Source: Bacteroidaceae bacterium
Lineage (GTDB): Bacteria; Bacteroidota; Bacteroidia; Bacteroidales; Bacteroidaceae
NCBI GenBank assembly: GCA_017961965.1
Contig: JAGCWG010000147.1
Coordinates: 1 to 8,343, forward strand
Direction: 5' to 3'
DNA: 8,343 nt
The translations under genes and the position numbers were made by a program. Each line of letters opens with the position of its first letter. The first letter of the stretch is position 1. Positions 1 through 6,688 of the stretch are shown here, in pieces. The notes under the pieces were generated by a model, which was not told the DNA's origin, made no database searches, and was given only the letters and a program-made list of their open reading frames with translations.

Positions 1-1911
1 GTAACGATAGAATCCCTGAACAGTAAGAGTGTAAATACCATTTGGAACCTCAATTTCCTGATAGTAATCAGTAGCTTTCTTTACTTTACCACCCCATACT
101 TCAGCAATCTGACCAGCAGGTGTAAATTCACCATCTTTATAGTTTACACCACCAAAATCTGGCTTGTCACCCTGCCATGCAGAATTGAGTGTATTATTAC
201 GTCCGAAGTTAGCATCGCTGATAAGGAAGTTAGCATTAACTGGGTTCTCCTCAGTCGCATTGTCAAATTGAGCAATAAGCTCATCCTTTGTAACAATCTT
301 CCACTGAGCAGCAGCACTTGTTGCATCCTCAGCATTGAAGTTTACGATACCCTCTGCGTCAGCAGCAAGGAACTTACCATTAACATCCTTGATAGAGAAT
401 ATACCATCGCTGATTTCTGCAATAGTCTGTGCAGAAGCAGCACCATCTACGAACAAGTTTTCACCTGCGTTGACGAAGTGGTTAGCTCCACCATTTGAGA
501 TATGTGAATCAATAGTGTATGTACCATCCTCAAGAACAGCAATAGTCATAAGCTGAGCAGCCTCAGTTACAGATGCCTTTGTTCCCCAAGCGTTGTTACC
601 ATTAAGGAACTTGCCTGACTCAGCATTGATGATGAAGTAATCACCAGCAGTAAGCTGCTTTGGATCCAACTCACCAACATACCAAAGGTTGAAGTTGTCA
701 GCTGCAAACCAACGAGCAGACAAATAACCGATGCTCTTAACACCAAGAGTTAACTTACCATCCTTTACAGAAACGACTTCAGTGTTATAAACAGTACCAA
801 AGCTTGCTCCGTCTGTTGTGACACCAACGAAACTTGTTTCCTCACCTGATGTAGCGTAAAGACCAGCGTTACCGTTTGGTGCGTGGTCGTCACCTTCCTC
901 ACCATTTGAGCTATTATACATCTCAACACTTACGAGATACTTTCCATTTGGAACCTCTATAGTCTGGTAGTAGTTGAAAGATGCTGCCTGACGATCAGAA
1001 GCATTACCAGCCCAATACTCAAATGACACACCATTAAGGAGAGGACCATTACCGCCAAATTCTCTTTCTGTTGTCCATCCGTCAGCACCATTAATCTCTG
1101 CATTGACAATAAGATTTGTGCGACTTACAGATGCAAGAGCTTCATCAACAGCAGCGATGAGCGCATCGAGATCTTCCTGTGTACGACTATTCAAAACAGT
1201 TTCCTTTGCTGCATTTACTGCTGTAAGATCAACTGTAACAGCTGCAGGAACAGCGTTTAATTTAGCAACTGCTGCTTCTATCTTGCTGTCTGTGATTGCT
1301 TCATTAACAGCCAACTCACTATAAAGCTTCACATAAGTCTTTTCTTCAATAGGATTTGCAGAAATAGGAGATGCGTAAGAAGCAGTACCAAGAAGGATAC
1401 GACCTACGTTCTGAAGAACATAACCCTTGCCTTCCTCGTAATCTACCTTCCAAAGACCAAGGTAGTCACCATCCTGACCAAATGTACCTTTATCACCAAA
1501 GCCAAGAGAGAACATTATAGTTCCAGCTGGCTGCATGTTGATAGCACCAGGATTTCCCCATTGAGAGAAGTTCTCACCATTCTCATTGATGCAAATAAGT
1601 GTGTAGATGTTTCCTTCTACACCACAAGCACTGTAATCGCCTGTAGGCTTTTGGAACTTCACGAAGTTGTGCTGAGCCTTGCTACCCCACTGTGCAAGTG
1701 GAAGAATACCTAAGTCCCAATCATTTCCGCCCTTAAGCGTCCAAACGCTTGTTCCGTCAGCATCTGTTGGAATTGCAACAACACCATCAAGAGCATCAGG
1801 AGCTGTTGTGATCTCCTTTGTAGGATCAATCTTGTATTCATTCTGTGCAAATGCAGAAAAAACGCTTGAAACAGAAAGAATCAAGGAGAGAAAAAGAGTA
1901 GATTTTTTCAT
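1..1911 (-). CDS. Secreted multi-module protein, C-terminus cut off by window edge
   Basis: An uninterrupted frame of 637 codons runs from an ATG at 1911 to the window edge, where it is still open, so the C-terminus is missing. Residues 1-22 form a signal peptide (KK, hydrophobic core, AFA before Q23), so the protein is exported. Residues 25-185 are a Trp/Gly-rich head I do not recognise. Residues 195-262 look like a short helical FIVAR-like linker. Residues 266-412 form a galactose-binding-like beta-sandwich (module A; GNGPLLNGVSFEYWAGN, YYQTIEVPNGKY, ARWFAADNF). Residues 418-545 form a trefoil-like module B (GDYFIINAESGKFLNG, AQWKIV). A second binding-like module C starts near 556 and ends in YYQEIEVPNGIYTLTVQGFY. 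Modules A, B and C all recur in the gene at 2262-4319, in another order. Binding of glycans at the cell surface is inferred from fold resemblance only. The ligand is unknown. Confidence 0.9.
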   Translation of the reverse strand, partial: MKKSTLFLSLILSVSSVFSAFAQNEYKIDPTKEITTAPDALDGVVAIPTDADGTSVWTLKGGNDWDLGILPLAQWGSKAQHNFVKFQKPTGDYSACGVEGNIYTLICINENGENFSQWGNPGAINMQPAGTIMFSLGFGDKGTFGQDGDYLGLWKVDYEEGKGYVLQNVGRILLGTASYASPISANPIEEKTYVKLYSELAVNEAITDSKIEAAVAKLNAVPAAVTVDLTAVNAAKETVLNSRTQEDLDALIAAVDEALASVSRTNLIVNAEINGADGWTTEREFGGNGPLLNGVSFEYWAGNASDRQAASFNYYQTIEVPNGKYLVSVEMYNSSNGEEGDDHAPNGNAGLYATSGEETSFVGVTTDGASFGTVYNTEVVSVKDGKLTLGVKSIGYLSARWFAADNFNLWYVGELDPKQLTAGDYFIINAESGKFLNGNNAWGTKASVTEAAQLMTIAVLEDGTYTIDSHISNGGANHFVNAGENLFVDGAASAQTIAEISDGIFSIKDVNGKFLAADAEGIVNFNAEDATSAAAQWKIVTKDELIAQFDNATEENPVNANFLISDANFGRNNTLNSAWQGDKPDFGGVNYKDGEFTPAGQIAEVWGGKVKKATDYYQEIEVPNGIYTLTVQGFYRY

Positions 1912-2138
1912 TTCTCTGATTTTGTTTTTAAAAGTTGTTAATTATTAAAGTTAGTAAAAAACTAATGCTATTTTCATTTTGGCTCTTCAAATCCAAGGTC
2001 TTGCAAGGCTTATTCTCATGGTTTGAGTGTCATAGTCAATTTTGGAAGTTAGAACCTATAAGAGTAACAAAAGAGCAATGCATCTGAAATAATGTGTTAG
2101 AAAGATTAAATCAAAATGATTGTTTTTTTGTAGTTCTT
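1912..2138 (-). promoter_or_regulatory. Long AT-rich 5' leader of the truncated secreted-protein gene
   Basis: About 227 bases separate the predicted transcription start (near 2138) from the ATG at 1911. The stretch is AT-rich and holds no gene-sized frame. On the minus strand it contains several very short start-stop frames, for example 16 codons from 2083 to 2036. It also has a small hairpin, TTAGT/ACTAA, at 1951-1965. The bases just before the start codon (ATCAGAGAA) give at best a weak ribosome-binding site, which is normal in Bacteroidetes. I see no known riboswitch fold. Confidence 0.4.
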
Positions 2139-2145
2139 TTCATTG

Positions 2146-2176
2146 CAAAAATAAATAAATGAACAATATATTCCAA
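2146..2176 (-). promoter_or_regulatory. Bacteroidetes-type promoter of the truncated secreted-protein gene
   Basis: On the minus strand TTG (2176-2174) is followed after exactly 20 bases by TATTTTTG (2153-2146), matching the TAnnTTTG -7 box of the Bacteroidetes primary sigma factor. It lies just after the terminator of the upstream gene, where a new promoter is needed. The -33 box is TTGG rather than TTTG. Confidence 0.6.
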
Positions 2177-2221
2177 GTTATTTCCAATGAAATGTGCAAA
2201 ACAGCGTGTTTTTAAAGCAAT

Positions 2222-2254
2222 AAGTACACTGAAATGCAAAATTTCAGTGTACTT
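2222..2254 (-). terminator. Hairpin terminator of the 685-residue secreted-protein gene
   Basis: A perfect 14-bp inverted repeat (AAGTACACTGAAAT with its complement, 2222-2235 and 2241-2254) encloses a 5-base loop. It begins 7 bases after the stop codon at 2262-2264. The U-tract that should follow is poor (ATTGCTTT), so termination may be partial or the hairpin may mainly protect the 3' end. Confidence 0.6.
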
Positions 2255-2261
2255 GATACAA

Positions 2262-4319
2262 TTATTTAAATTTCTTTTCAATTCTTCCGCTGCGGTATTT
2301 GATTATATTAAAACCGGTTTCGGGTTCCTTTCGCTTGACGCCATCCACGGAATAAATGCCAATGATAGTGTCCTGCTCATCATTTCCGAGATTAGCGACT
2401 CCAAGTGCCGGGTCAGGACTTACAAGCGTAAGACGAAAGTCGTCTGCAACGAACCAGCGTGCTGGCATGGTCGTGAAGTTCCTCACACCAATAGTGAGTT
2501 GTCCTTCAATAGCTTGTATCTCTGGTGTGGTATATTCATTGTACTTGTTGTCTTCCTCCTCTATACATACTTTCACGGTGTCCTTGCCATTGGAAGCGTA
2601 AAGTCCGCATGAAGGATAGAACTCTGTATCATTTGAACTCTTTGAGTTGTAAGCCATACATGACACGGTGTAACGACCGTTCTGAAGTCCTGTGACCGTC
2701 TGGTAATAGTTGAACGACCTATCCTCTAATTTGATACTATTTCCAGCCCAATACTCAAAAGATACATTATTTAACAACGGGCCATTTCCTCCGTGAGGTC
2801 TTTCGCAAGTCCAACCTGTTGAGCCGTCAATGGTAGGATTGACGATGGCGTCGGTCATGTCCGTACCAGGAGTAATCTGTGACTTCAACGAAGTGAGATA
2901 TATAGCGTATAGTTCCTTTATCTCACTTCTGCCATCAGTAATGATACCACTTTCGTAGTCAGCCATTATGTCAGAAGCCAGTTCCTTGAACATTGCCTGT
3001 CCTCGTTCGTCAAGACTCATATATACTTCGTAGGCCTTAAGAACCTTTTCATAGTCCTTTGCAGACCTATTACCCTCAGCCCTTGCCTTATTAAGTATAT
3101 TGACAAAAGGCTTGATAGACTCTATAGTCATTACGACAGTGTCCTTACTTTGGAGAACAGCAAGAATACTATCTCTCTTCTCAATATTCATCTGCTTTTC
3201 CAAGGTAAGTTCAGCTTCCTTTACAGACTCCACATATGCTTTTTTGTAGCCGTCGAGGTCAAGGTCTTTAACATAAGTAAGCACGAAGTTATCCCAGTAG
3301 CTTCTGAGTTTCTCTACCCTCTCAAGGCGAGTTCCCACGACTATCTTTCCGTTATAGGTTGTAGTCTTGAGTCCCTTGACGTCGTAGAGGTTCGTGGCAA
3401 ACGAACCGCTTGCATCCTTATCACTTGATTCATTCTGTGTGCCAAGGTGATAAGTCTCAGCTTCTTCGTCAAGATATAGTTCAGGTATATATGACGTGCG
3501 TGTTCCGTCAAGACGGTAGAAGCACTGTGCCTGCAAGGCGTATGTACCACAAGGTATGCCTTCCACATCCTGGCTTATATCGAAAGTGGTATGATAAGCC
3601 ACTCCACATGGCTCCGTATTGCTTCCTCCAGAAAGGTTCACAGCCGCCTCATTACTTGCACTATTGATTGTCCAGTATGACTCTTCGTATGCAGGACCGA
3701 ATCCATGGAAGAAGTTAGCATTGCGGATAAGGAACGTAGCATCATCTTCGCCCTTGAATGCATCAATGCGGTCCTCCTCCTTTATTATCTTCCACTGTGC
3801 CCTTCTGTTATTCATATTGGTAACAGTCACAACTGATGTTGATGTTCCATCGCTTGCAAGATAGTTGCGGTCATCACAGGTAATGGCATAGTTTCCATCC
3901 TTTGTCTCAACAAATCGCCAGAACACAGGTTCTTCGTCAAGATAAATGTTCTTGCCGAGATAATGAGTCTCATCACTACTAAAGAAATGCGAGTCAATGA
4001 TGTACTGCATCTGATGCGCAGACTCATTGGCAACAGTAGTTTCATCCACCGTTTCCGTATCTGATTCATCTATCGTTTCTGTTTCCGAGTTAGGAACAAC
4101 ACTTCCAGTAAACACAAAAGGATGTCCGTGCTTGATAAGTATTGCCCTCGCTCCGTTGAAGCCAGTACTTCCCAAGTACATATCCGTACTGGTGTTCAAT
4201 ATGTAGTAAACACCATCATCAAACTGTGCATGAATGTTACCTGAATAAACAATGCAAAGAGATATCAATGCTATTAATCTGTAGTATATATTCATATCCG
4301 TATTATTGTTCGTTAACAT
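2262..4319 (-). CDS. Secreted multi-module protein with T9SS-like C-terminal tail
   Basis: A complete 685-residue frame. The start is uncertain: ATG at 4319 opens the frame, but ATG at 4295 (residue 9, MNIYYRLIALISLC) gives a cleaner signal peptide ending NIHA before Q32. Neither has a clear ribosome-binding site. Residues 33-185 are a trefoil-like module B (GVYYILNTSTDMYLG, AQWKII), interrupted near 77-96 by an acidic Ser/Thr/Glu stretch. Residues 190-350 form binding-like module C (FLIRNANF, GTYALQAQCFYRL, YWDNFVLTYV). Residues 355-482 are charged and helical. Residues 488-634 form galactose-binding-like module A (GNGPLLNNVSFEYWAGN, RWFVADDF). The last 35 residues (IIGIYSVDG ... GFNIIKYRSG ... 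KKFK) resemble the C-terminal sorting tails common in Prevotella secreted proteins. It is a paralogue of the gene at 1-1911 with modules in a different order. Surface display and carbohydrate or glycoprotein binding are inferred. No catalytic motif is visible. Confidence 0.88.
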   Translation of the reverse strand: MLTNNNTDMNIYYRLIALISLCIVYSGNIHAQFDDGVYYILNTSTDMYLGSTGFNGARAILIKHGHPFVFTGSVVPNSETETIDESDTETVDETTVANESAHQMQYIIDSHFFSSDETHYLGKNIYLDEEPVFWRFVETKDGNYAITCDDRNYLASDGTSTSVVTVTNMNNRRAQWKIIKEEDRIDAFKGEDDATFLIRNANFFHGFGPAYEESYWTINSASNEAAVNLSGGSNTEPCGVAYHTTFDISQDVEGIPCGTYALQAQCFYRLDGTRTSYIPELYLDEEAETYHLGTQNESSDKDASGSFATNLYDVKGLKTTTYNGKIVVGTRLERVEKLRSYWDNFVLTYVKDLDLDGYKKAYVESVKEAELTLEKQMNIEKRDSILAVLQSKDTVVMTIESIKPFVNILNKARAEGNRSAKDYEKVLKAYEVYMSLDERGQAMFKELASDIMADYESGIITDGRSEIKELYAIYLTSLKSQITPGTDMTDAIVNPTIDGSTGWTCERPHGGNGPLLNNVSFEYWAGNSIKLEDRSFNYYQTVTGLQNGRYTVSCMAYNSKSSNDTEFYPSCGLYASNGKDTVKVCIEEEDNKYNEYTTPEIQAIEGQLTIGVRNFTTMPARWFVADDFRLTLVSPDPALGVANLGNDEQDTIIGIYSVDGVKRKEPETGFNIIKYRSGRIEKKFK

Positions 4320-4352
4320 TTCGATTTATTGATAGAATTTTCTCCTGAACTT

Positions 4353-4479
4353 CCGTCGATTCTCCGCTGTAGTTCCGCTGTTCCTCTGCTCGATGTCCGC
4401 TATTTCTCTGCTATTTCTCTGCTAAATAGCGGACTCATAGCGGACTCATAGCGAAGGCATAGCGGAGTCATAGCGGAGC
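4353..4479 (-). repeat. Fold-back array of 11-bp units in the leader of the 685-residue gene
   Basis: Twelve copies of a 5-base core occur in strict 11-base phase within each half. On the plus strand CCGCT/CTGCT-type cores start at 4353 (degenerate, CCGTC), 4364, 4375, 4386, 4397, 4408 and 4419. Their complement AGCGG (AGCGA once) starts at 4428, 4439, 4450, 4461 and 4472. The two halves therefore face each other, with a perfect 9-bp core pair, CCGCTATTT (4397-4405) with AAATAGCGG (4424-4432), and further phased helices outward. The period is not a multiple of three and no long frame crosses it, so it is non-coding. It lies between the predicted promoter and the start codon, so the mRNA leader would carry it. 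Confidence 0.85.
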
Positions 4480-4524
4480 CACGCCCGATTTACAGTATTC
4501 TCTCGAATATGCTTTCGACAGCTG

Positions 4525-4555
4525 CAAATATAAGAAAAACATATTATTTGCCCAA
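4525..4555 (-). promoter_or_regulatory. Bacteroidetes-type promoter of the 685-residue secreted-protein gene
   Basis: On the minus strand TTG (4555-4553) is followed after 20 bases by TATATTTG (4532-4525), an exact TAnnTTTG -7 box. It sits directly after the purA terminator. The predicted transcript starts near 4518, giving a leader of about 200 bases that includes the 11-bp array. Confidence 0.65.
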
Positions 4556-4576
4556 GATTATATCCCTAAAAAACAA

Positions 4577-4611
4577 AAAAAGAGTCCAAGAATACCTCTT
4601 AAACTCTTTTT
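4577..4611 (-). terminator. Rho-independent terminator of fur-purA
   Basis: On the minus strand AAAAAGAGT pairs with ACTCTTTTT (9 bp; 4611-4603 with 4585-4577). A small inner AAGA/TCTT helix sits in the loop, and the stem continues into a run of T (TTTTTTTGTTTTTT). The 9-bp arms end in A/T runs on both sides, so it could also work on the plus strand. It lies about 207 bases past the purA stop and just before the next promoter. Confidence 0.8.
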
Positions 4612-4621
4612 ATATTCATCA

Positions 4622-4640
4622 TTTCCACAAAGAGTGGAAA
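4622..4640 (-). other. Short hairpin in the purA 3' region
   Basis: TTTCCAC (4622-4628) and GTGGAAA (4634-4640) form a perfect 7-bp stem around a 5-base loop. It lies just before the terminator in the purA transcript. No T-run follows, so it is unlikely to terminate alone. Confidence 0.5.
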
Positions 4641-4656
4641 GCACAGTTTACATCAA

Positions 4657-4685
4657 CTTGCATCACTCATCCTTCGTGATGCAAG
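4657..4685 (-). other. 10-bp hairpin in the purA 3' region
   Basis: CTTGCATCAC (4657-4666) and GTGATGCAAG (4676-4685) form a perfect 10-bp stem with a 9-base loop. It is the second structure in the purA 3' region and directly abuts the heptamer array. No T-run follows it on the minus strand. Confidence 0.55.
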
Positions 4686-4686
4686 A

Positions 4687-4799
4687 GTTAAAAGTTAAAA
4701 ATTAAAAGTTAAAAGTTGGAAATCACTTGTATCCTATGTTGTTTGCAAGAACTCAAACTTCTCAACTCAACTTTTAACTGTTAACTGTTAATTGTTAAC
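4687..4799. repeat. Inverted arrays of 7-bp units after purA
   Basis: GTTAAAA-type heptamers repeat five times at 4687-4721 (third unit ATTAAAA, fifth degraded). TTTTAAC/TGTTAAC-type heptamers repeat four times at 4772-4799. The two arrays are inverted: 4687-4718 and the complement of 4768-4799 match at 27 of 32 positions by hand alignment, giving a long stem around a 49-base loop. The array begins about 20 bases past the purA stop and so would lie in its 3' untranslated region. Confidence 0.75.
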
Positions 4800-4817
4800 T
4801 CATGTAAAACACATGTT

Positions 4818-6083
4818 TTACTGTCTCTCGATTGTCTGTTCACGATCTGGACCTACACTGACGATAGCGATTGGAGTCTCAAGTTCCTTCTCGAGGAATG
4901 CAATGTAATCCTTGAATGCCTGTGGGAACTGAGACTCTGAAGTCATCTTTGTGAGGTCAGTCTTCCATCCTGGCATCTCTACATATACAGGTTCTACATC
5001 GTCAATCTCGTATGGGAAGTAGTCGATTACGCTTCCATCCTTGAGCTTGTATGCCGTACAAGCCTTGATTGTGTCGAATCCATCGAGAACATCGCTCTTC
5101 ATCATGATGAGCTTTGTTACGCCACTTACCATGATAGCATACTTGAGGGCTACGAGGTCAATCCAACCACAACGGCGCTCACGACCTGTTACTGCTCCGT
5201 ACTCGTGACCTATGGCACGGATAGTAGCACCTGTCTCATCGAAGAGCTCTGTTGGGAATGGACCTGCACCTACACGAGTACAATATGCCTTGATAATACC
5301 GAACACATCGCCAATCTTGTTTGGTCCCACACCAAGACCGATACATGCACCTGCACAGATAGTGTTAGATGATGTAACGAATGGGTATGAACCGAAGTCT
5401 ATGTCGAGCATTGTACCCTGAGCACCCTCACAGAGGACAGACTTGTCCTGCTTGAGGAGGTTGTTAATCTCATGCTCTGAATCCACGATAGGGAACTGAC
5501 GGAGGTATTCGATACCTTCCATCCACTTCTTCTCTACCTCTGTGATGTCATAGTCTGTATAGTTGAGTGACTTGAGGATTGCCTCATGGCGAGCCTTAGC
5601 CGCAGCATATTTCTGTTCAAAGTTCTCAAGGATATCACCCACACGAAGTCCGTTACGGCTTGTCTTATCAGCGTATGTAGGACCGATACCCTTACCAGTT
5701 GTACCTACCTTGTTCTTACCCTTCTGAGCCTCGTAAGCAGCATCGAGAATACGGTGAGTAGGCATGATGAGGTGAGCCTTCTTTGAGATGTGGAGACGAC
5801 TTTTAAGTTCGTGGCCTGACTTCTCAAGATCTTTTGCCTCATCCATGAAGAGGTCTGGAGCGAGAACTACGCCATTACCGATAATGTTTACCTTGTCACC
5901 CTGGAATATTCCCGATGGAATGGAACGAAGCACATACTTCTGTCCTTCAAACTCGAGTGTATGTCCAGCGTTAGGACCTCCCTGAAAACGAGCAACTACA
6001 TCGTAGCGTGGAGTAAGTACGTCAACAACCTTACCCTTACCTTCGTCTCCCCACTGGAGACCCAAAAGAACATCTACTTTCAT
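4818..6083 (-). CDS. purA: Adenylosuccinate synthetase
   Basis: This cytoplasmic enzyme joins IMP and aspartate using GTP to give adenylosuccinate, the first committed step from IMP to AMP (EC 6.3.4.4). At 421 residues it has the usual family length and all the signature blocks. These are WGDEGKGK (11-18) with catalytic Asp13, GGPNAGHT (35-42) with catalytic His41, GTTGKGIGPTYADK (127-140), CEGAQGTMLDIDFGSYPF (218-235), the IMP-site region RVGAGPFPTEL (270-280), TGRERRCGW (299-307), KSDVLDG (329-335) and SVGPDREQTI (409-418). The Asp13/His41 numbering equals that of the E. coli enzyme. The ATG at 6083 is 3 bases after the stop of the Fur-family gene, so the two are probably co-transcribed and translationally coupled. 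No strong Shine-Dalgarno site is visible. Transcription should end at the hairpin at 4577-4611. Confidence 0.98.
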   Translation of the reverse strand: MKVDVLLGLQWGDEGKGKVVDVLTPRYDVVARFQGGPNAGHTLEFEGQKYVLRSIPSGIFQGDKVNIIGNGVVLAPDLFMDEAKDLEKSGHELKSRLHISKKAHLIMPTHRILDAAYEAQKGKNKVGTTGKGIGPTYADKTSRNGLRVGDILENFEQKYAAAKARHEAILKSLNYTDYDITEVEKKWMEGIEYLRQFPIVDSEHEINNLLKQDKSVLCEGAQGTMLDIDFGSYPFVTSSNTICAGACIGLGVGPNKIGDVFGIIKAYCTRVGAGPFPTELFDETGATIRAIGHEYGAVTGRERRCGWIDLVALKYAIMVSGVTKLIMMKSDVLDGFDTIKACTAYKLKDGSVIDYFPYEIDDVEPVYVEMPGWKTDLTKMTSESQFPQAFKDYIAFLEKELETPIAIVSVGPDREQTIERQ

Positions 6084-6086
6084 TTT

Positions 6087-6635
6087 TTATATGTTTATGT
6101 TAGACTTTTCTGTCAATGGATTGGATTTTCCAATTTGCGAAGCAGCAGCTGACAGGAGTGCAAGCTTTTGTTTCGCCTTCTCCCACCTTGCCTTCTTCGC
6201 CTTACACTTAGTACAAACACCATAGATATAGGTACTGCTTCGTTCCTTGGTGAAGCGTGGTGTCTTTGCCTGCATCGCAACATTAGTGATACTTGTGTCG
6301 TGAAGATCGTGTATCTCGCGACAATCCGTACAGATGTAGTGACTGTGTGGTTCCACCTTGTAGGCATTCTCATAGAGAGCCGCCCCCTTGATTATAGGGT
6401 GGCAATATACGAGGCCTATCTCGGCAAACAAGTCAAGTGCTGAATAGACAGTTGCACGGTTTATTTTGTAATTATCTGGAGTAAGTGCCTGAATCTCGTC
6501 CGCAGTTCGGTGTCCAGTCATATTGAGGACGACCTTGAGAACCGTTTCCCTTTCGGGTGTATGGCGCATTTTGTGGCTTTCGATATACGCATTCAAAATA
6601 GCCTTAGCGCCTTCAAATTTCTTATCAATATCCAT
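6087..6635 (-). CDS. Fur-family metal-responsive transcriptional regulator
   Basis: A DNA-binding repressor family that senses Fe, Zn or peroxide through bound metal. The ATG at 6635 is preferred. A GTG three codons upstream (6644) is possible and would make 185 residues instead of 182. Positions below use the longer form. Residues 25-80 are the winged helix, with recognition helix INRATVYSALDLF (61-73). Two CxxC pairs, CTDC (105-108) and CTKC (144-147), fit the structural zinc site. Likely sensing ligands by alignment to E. coli Fur from memory are His45, Glu92, His100 and His102. A Lys/Ala-rich C-terminal extension (148-185) follows the second CxxC. The sequence does not decide between Fur, PerR and Zur types. 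A consensus promoter sits 21 bases upstream, inside the end of the preceding gene, and purA follows after 3 bases. Confidence 0.93.
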   Translation of the reverse strand: MDIDKKFEGAKAILNAYIESHKMRHTPERETVLKVVLNMTGHRTADEIQALTPDNYKINRATVYSALDLFAEIGLVYCHPIIKGAALYENAYKVEPHSHYICTDCREIHDLHDTSITNVAMQAKTPRFTKERSSTYIYGVCTKCKAKKARWEKAKQKLALLSAAASQIGKSNPLTEKSNINI

Positions 6636-6656
6636 AATCAACACTCATAAACCGCA

Positions 6657-6688
6657 CAAATTTATCACTTTTCTGCCACTATGACAAA
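6657..6688 (-). promoter_or_regulatory. Consensus Bacteroidetes promoter for fur-purA
   Basis: On the minus strand TTTG (6688-6685) is followed after 20 bases by TAAATTTG (6664-6657), a full match to TTTG-N20-TAnnTTTG. It overlaps the last codons of the alkD-like gene. The start would fall near 6650, giving a leader of about 15 bases before the ATG at 6635. I see no clear Fur box around it. Confidence 0.75.

Noticed and set aside
2187..2612. Plus-strand open frame of 141 codons
   Set aside because: It lies mostly antisense to the end of the well-supported 685-residue gene and crosses its terminator hairpin. Its composition is that of a shadow frame, and it has no promoter or recognisable domain.
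4353..4799. CRISPR-like array
   Set aside because: The 11-bp and 7-bp units are contiguous tandem repeats without unique spacers, and no cas genes are present.
6642..6644. GTG start for the Fur-family gene
   Set aside because: The ATG three codons downstream gives the normal Fur-type N-terminus, and nothing before the GTG favours it.
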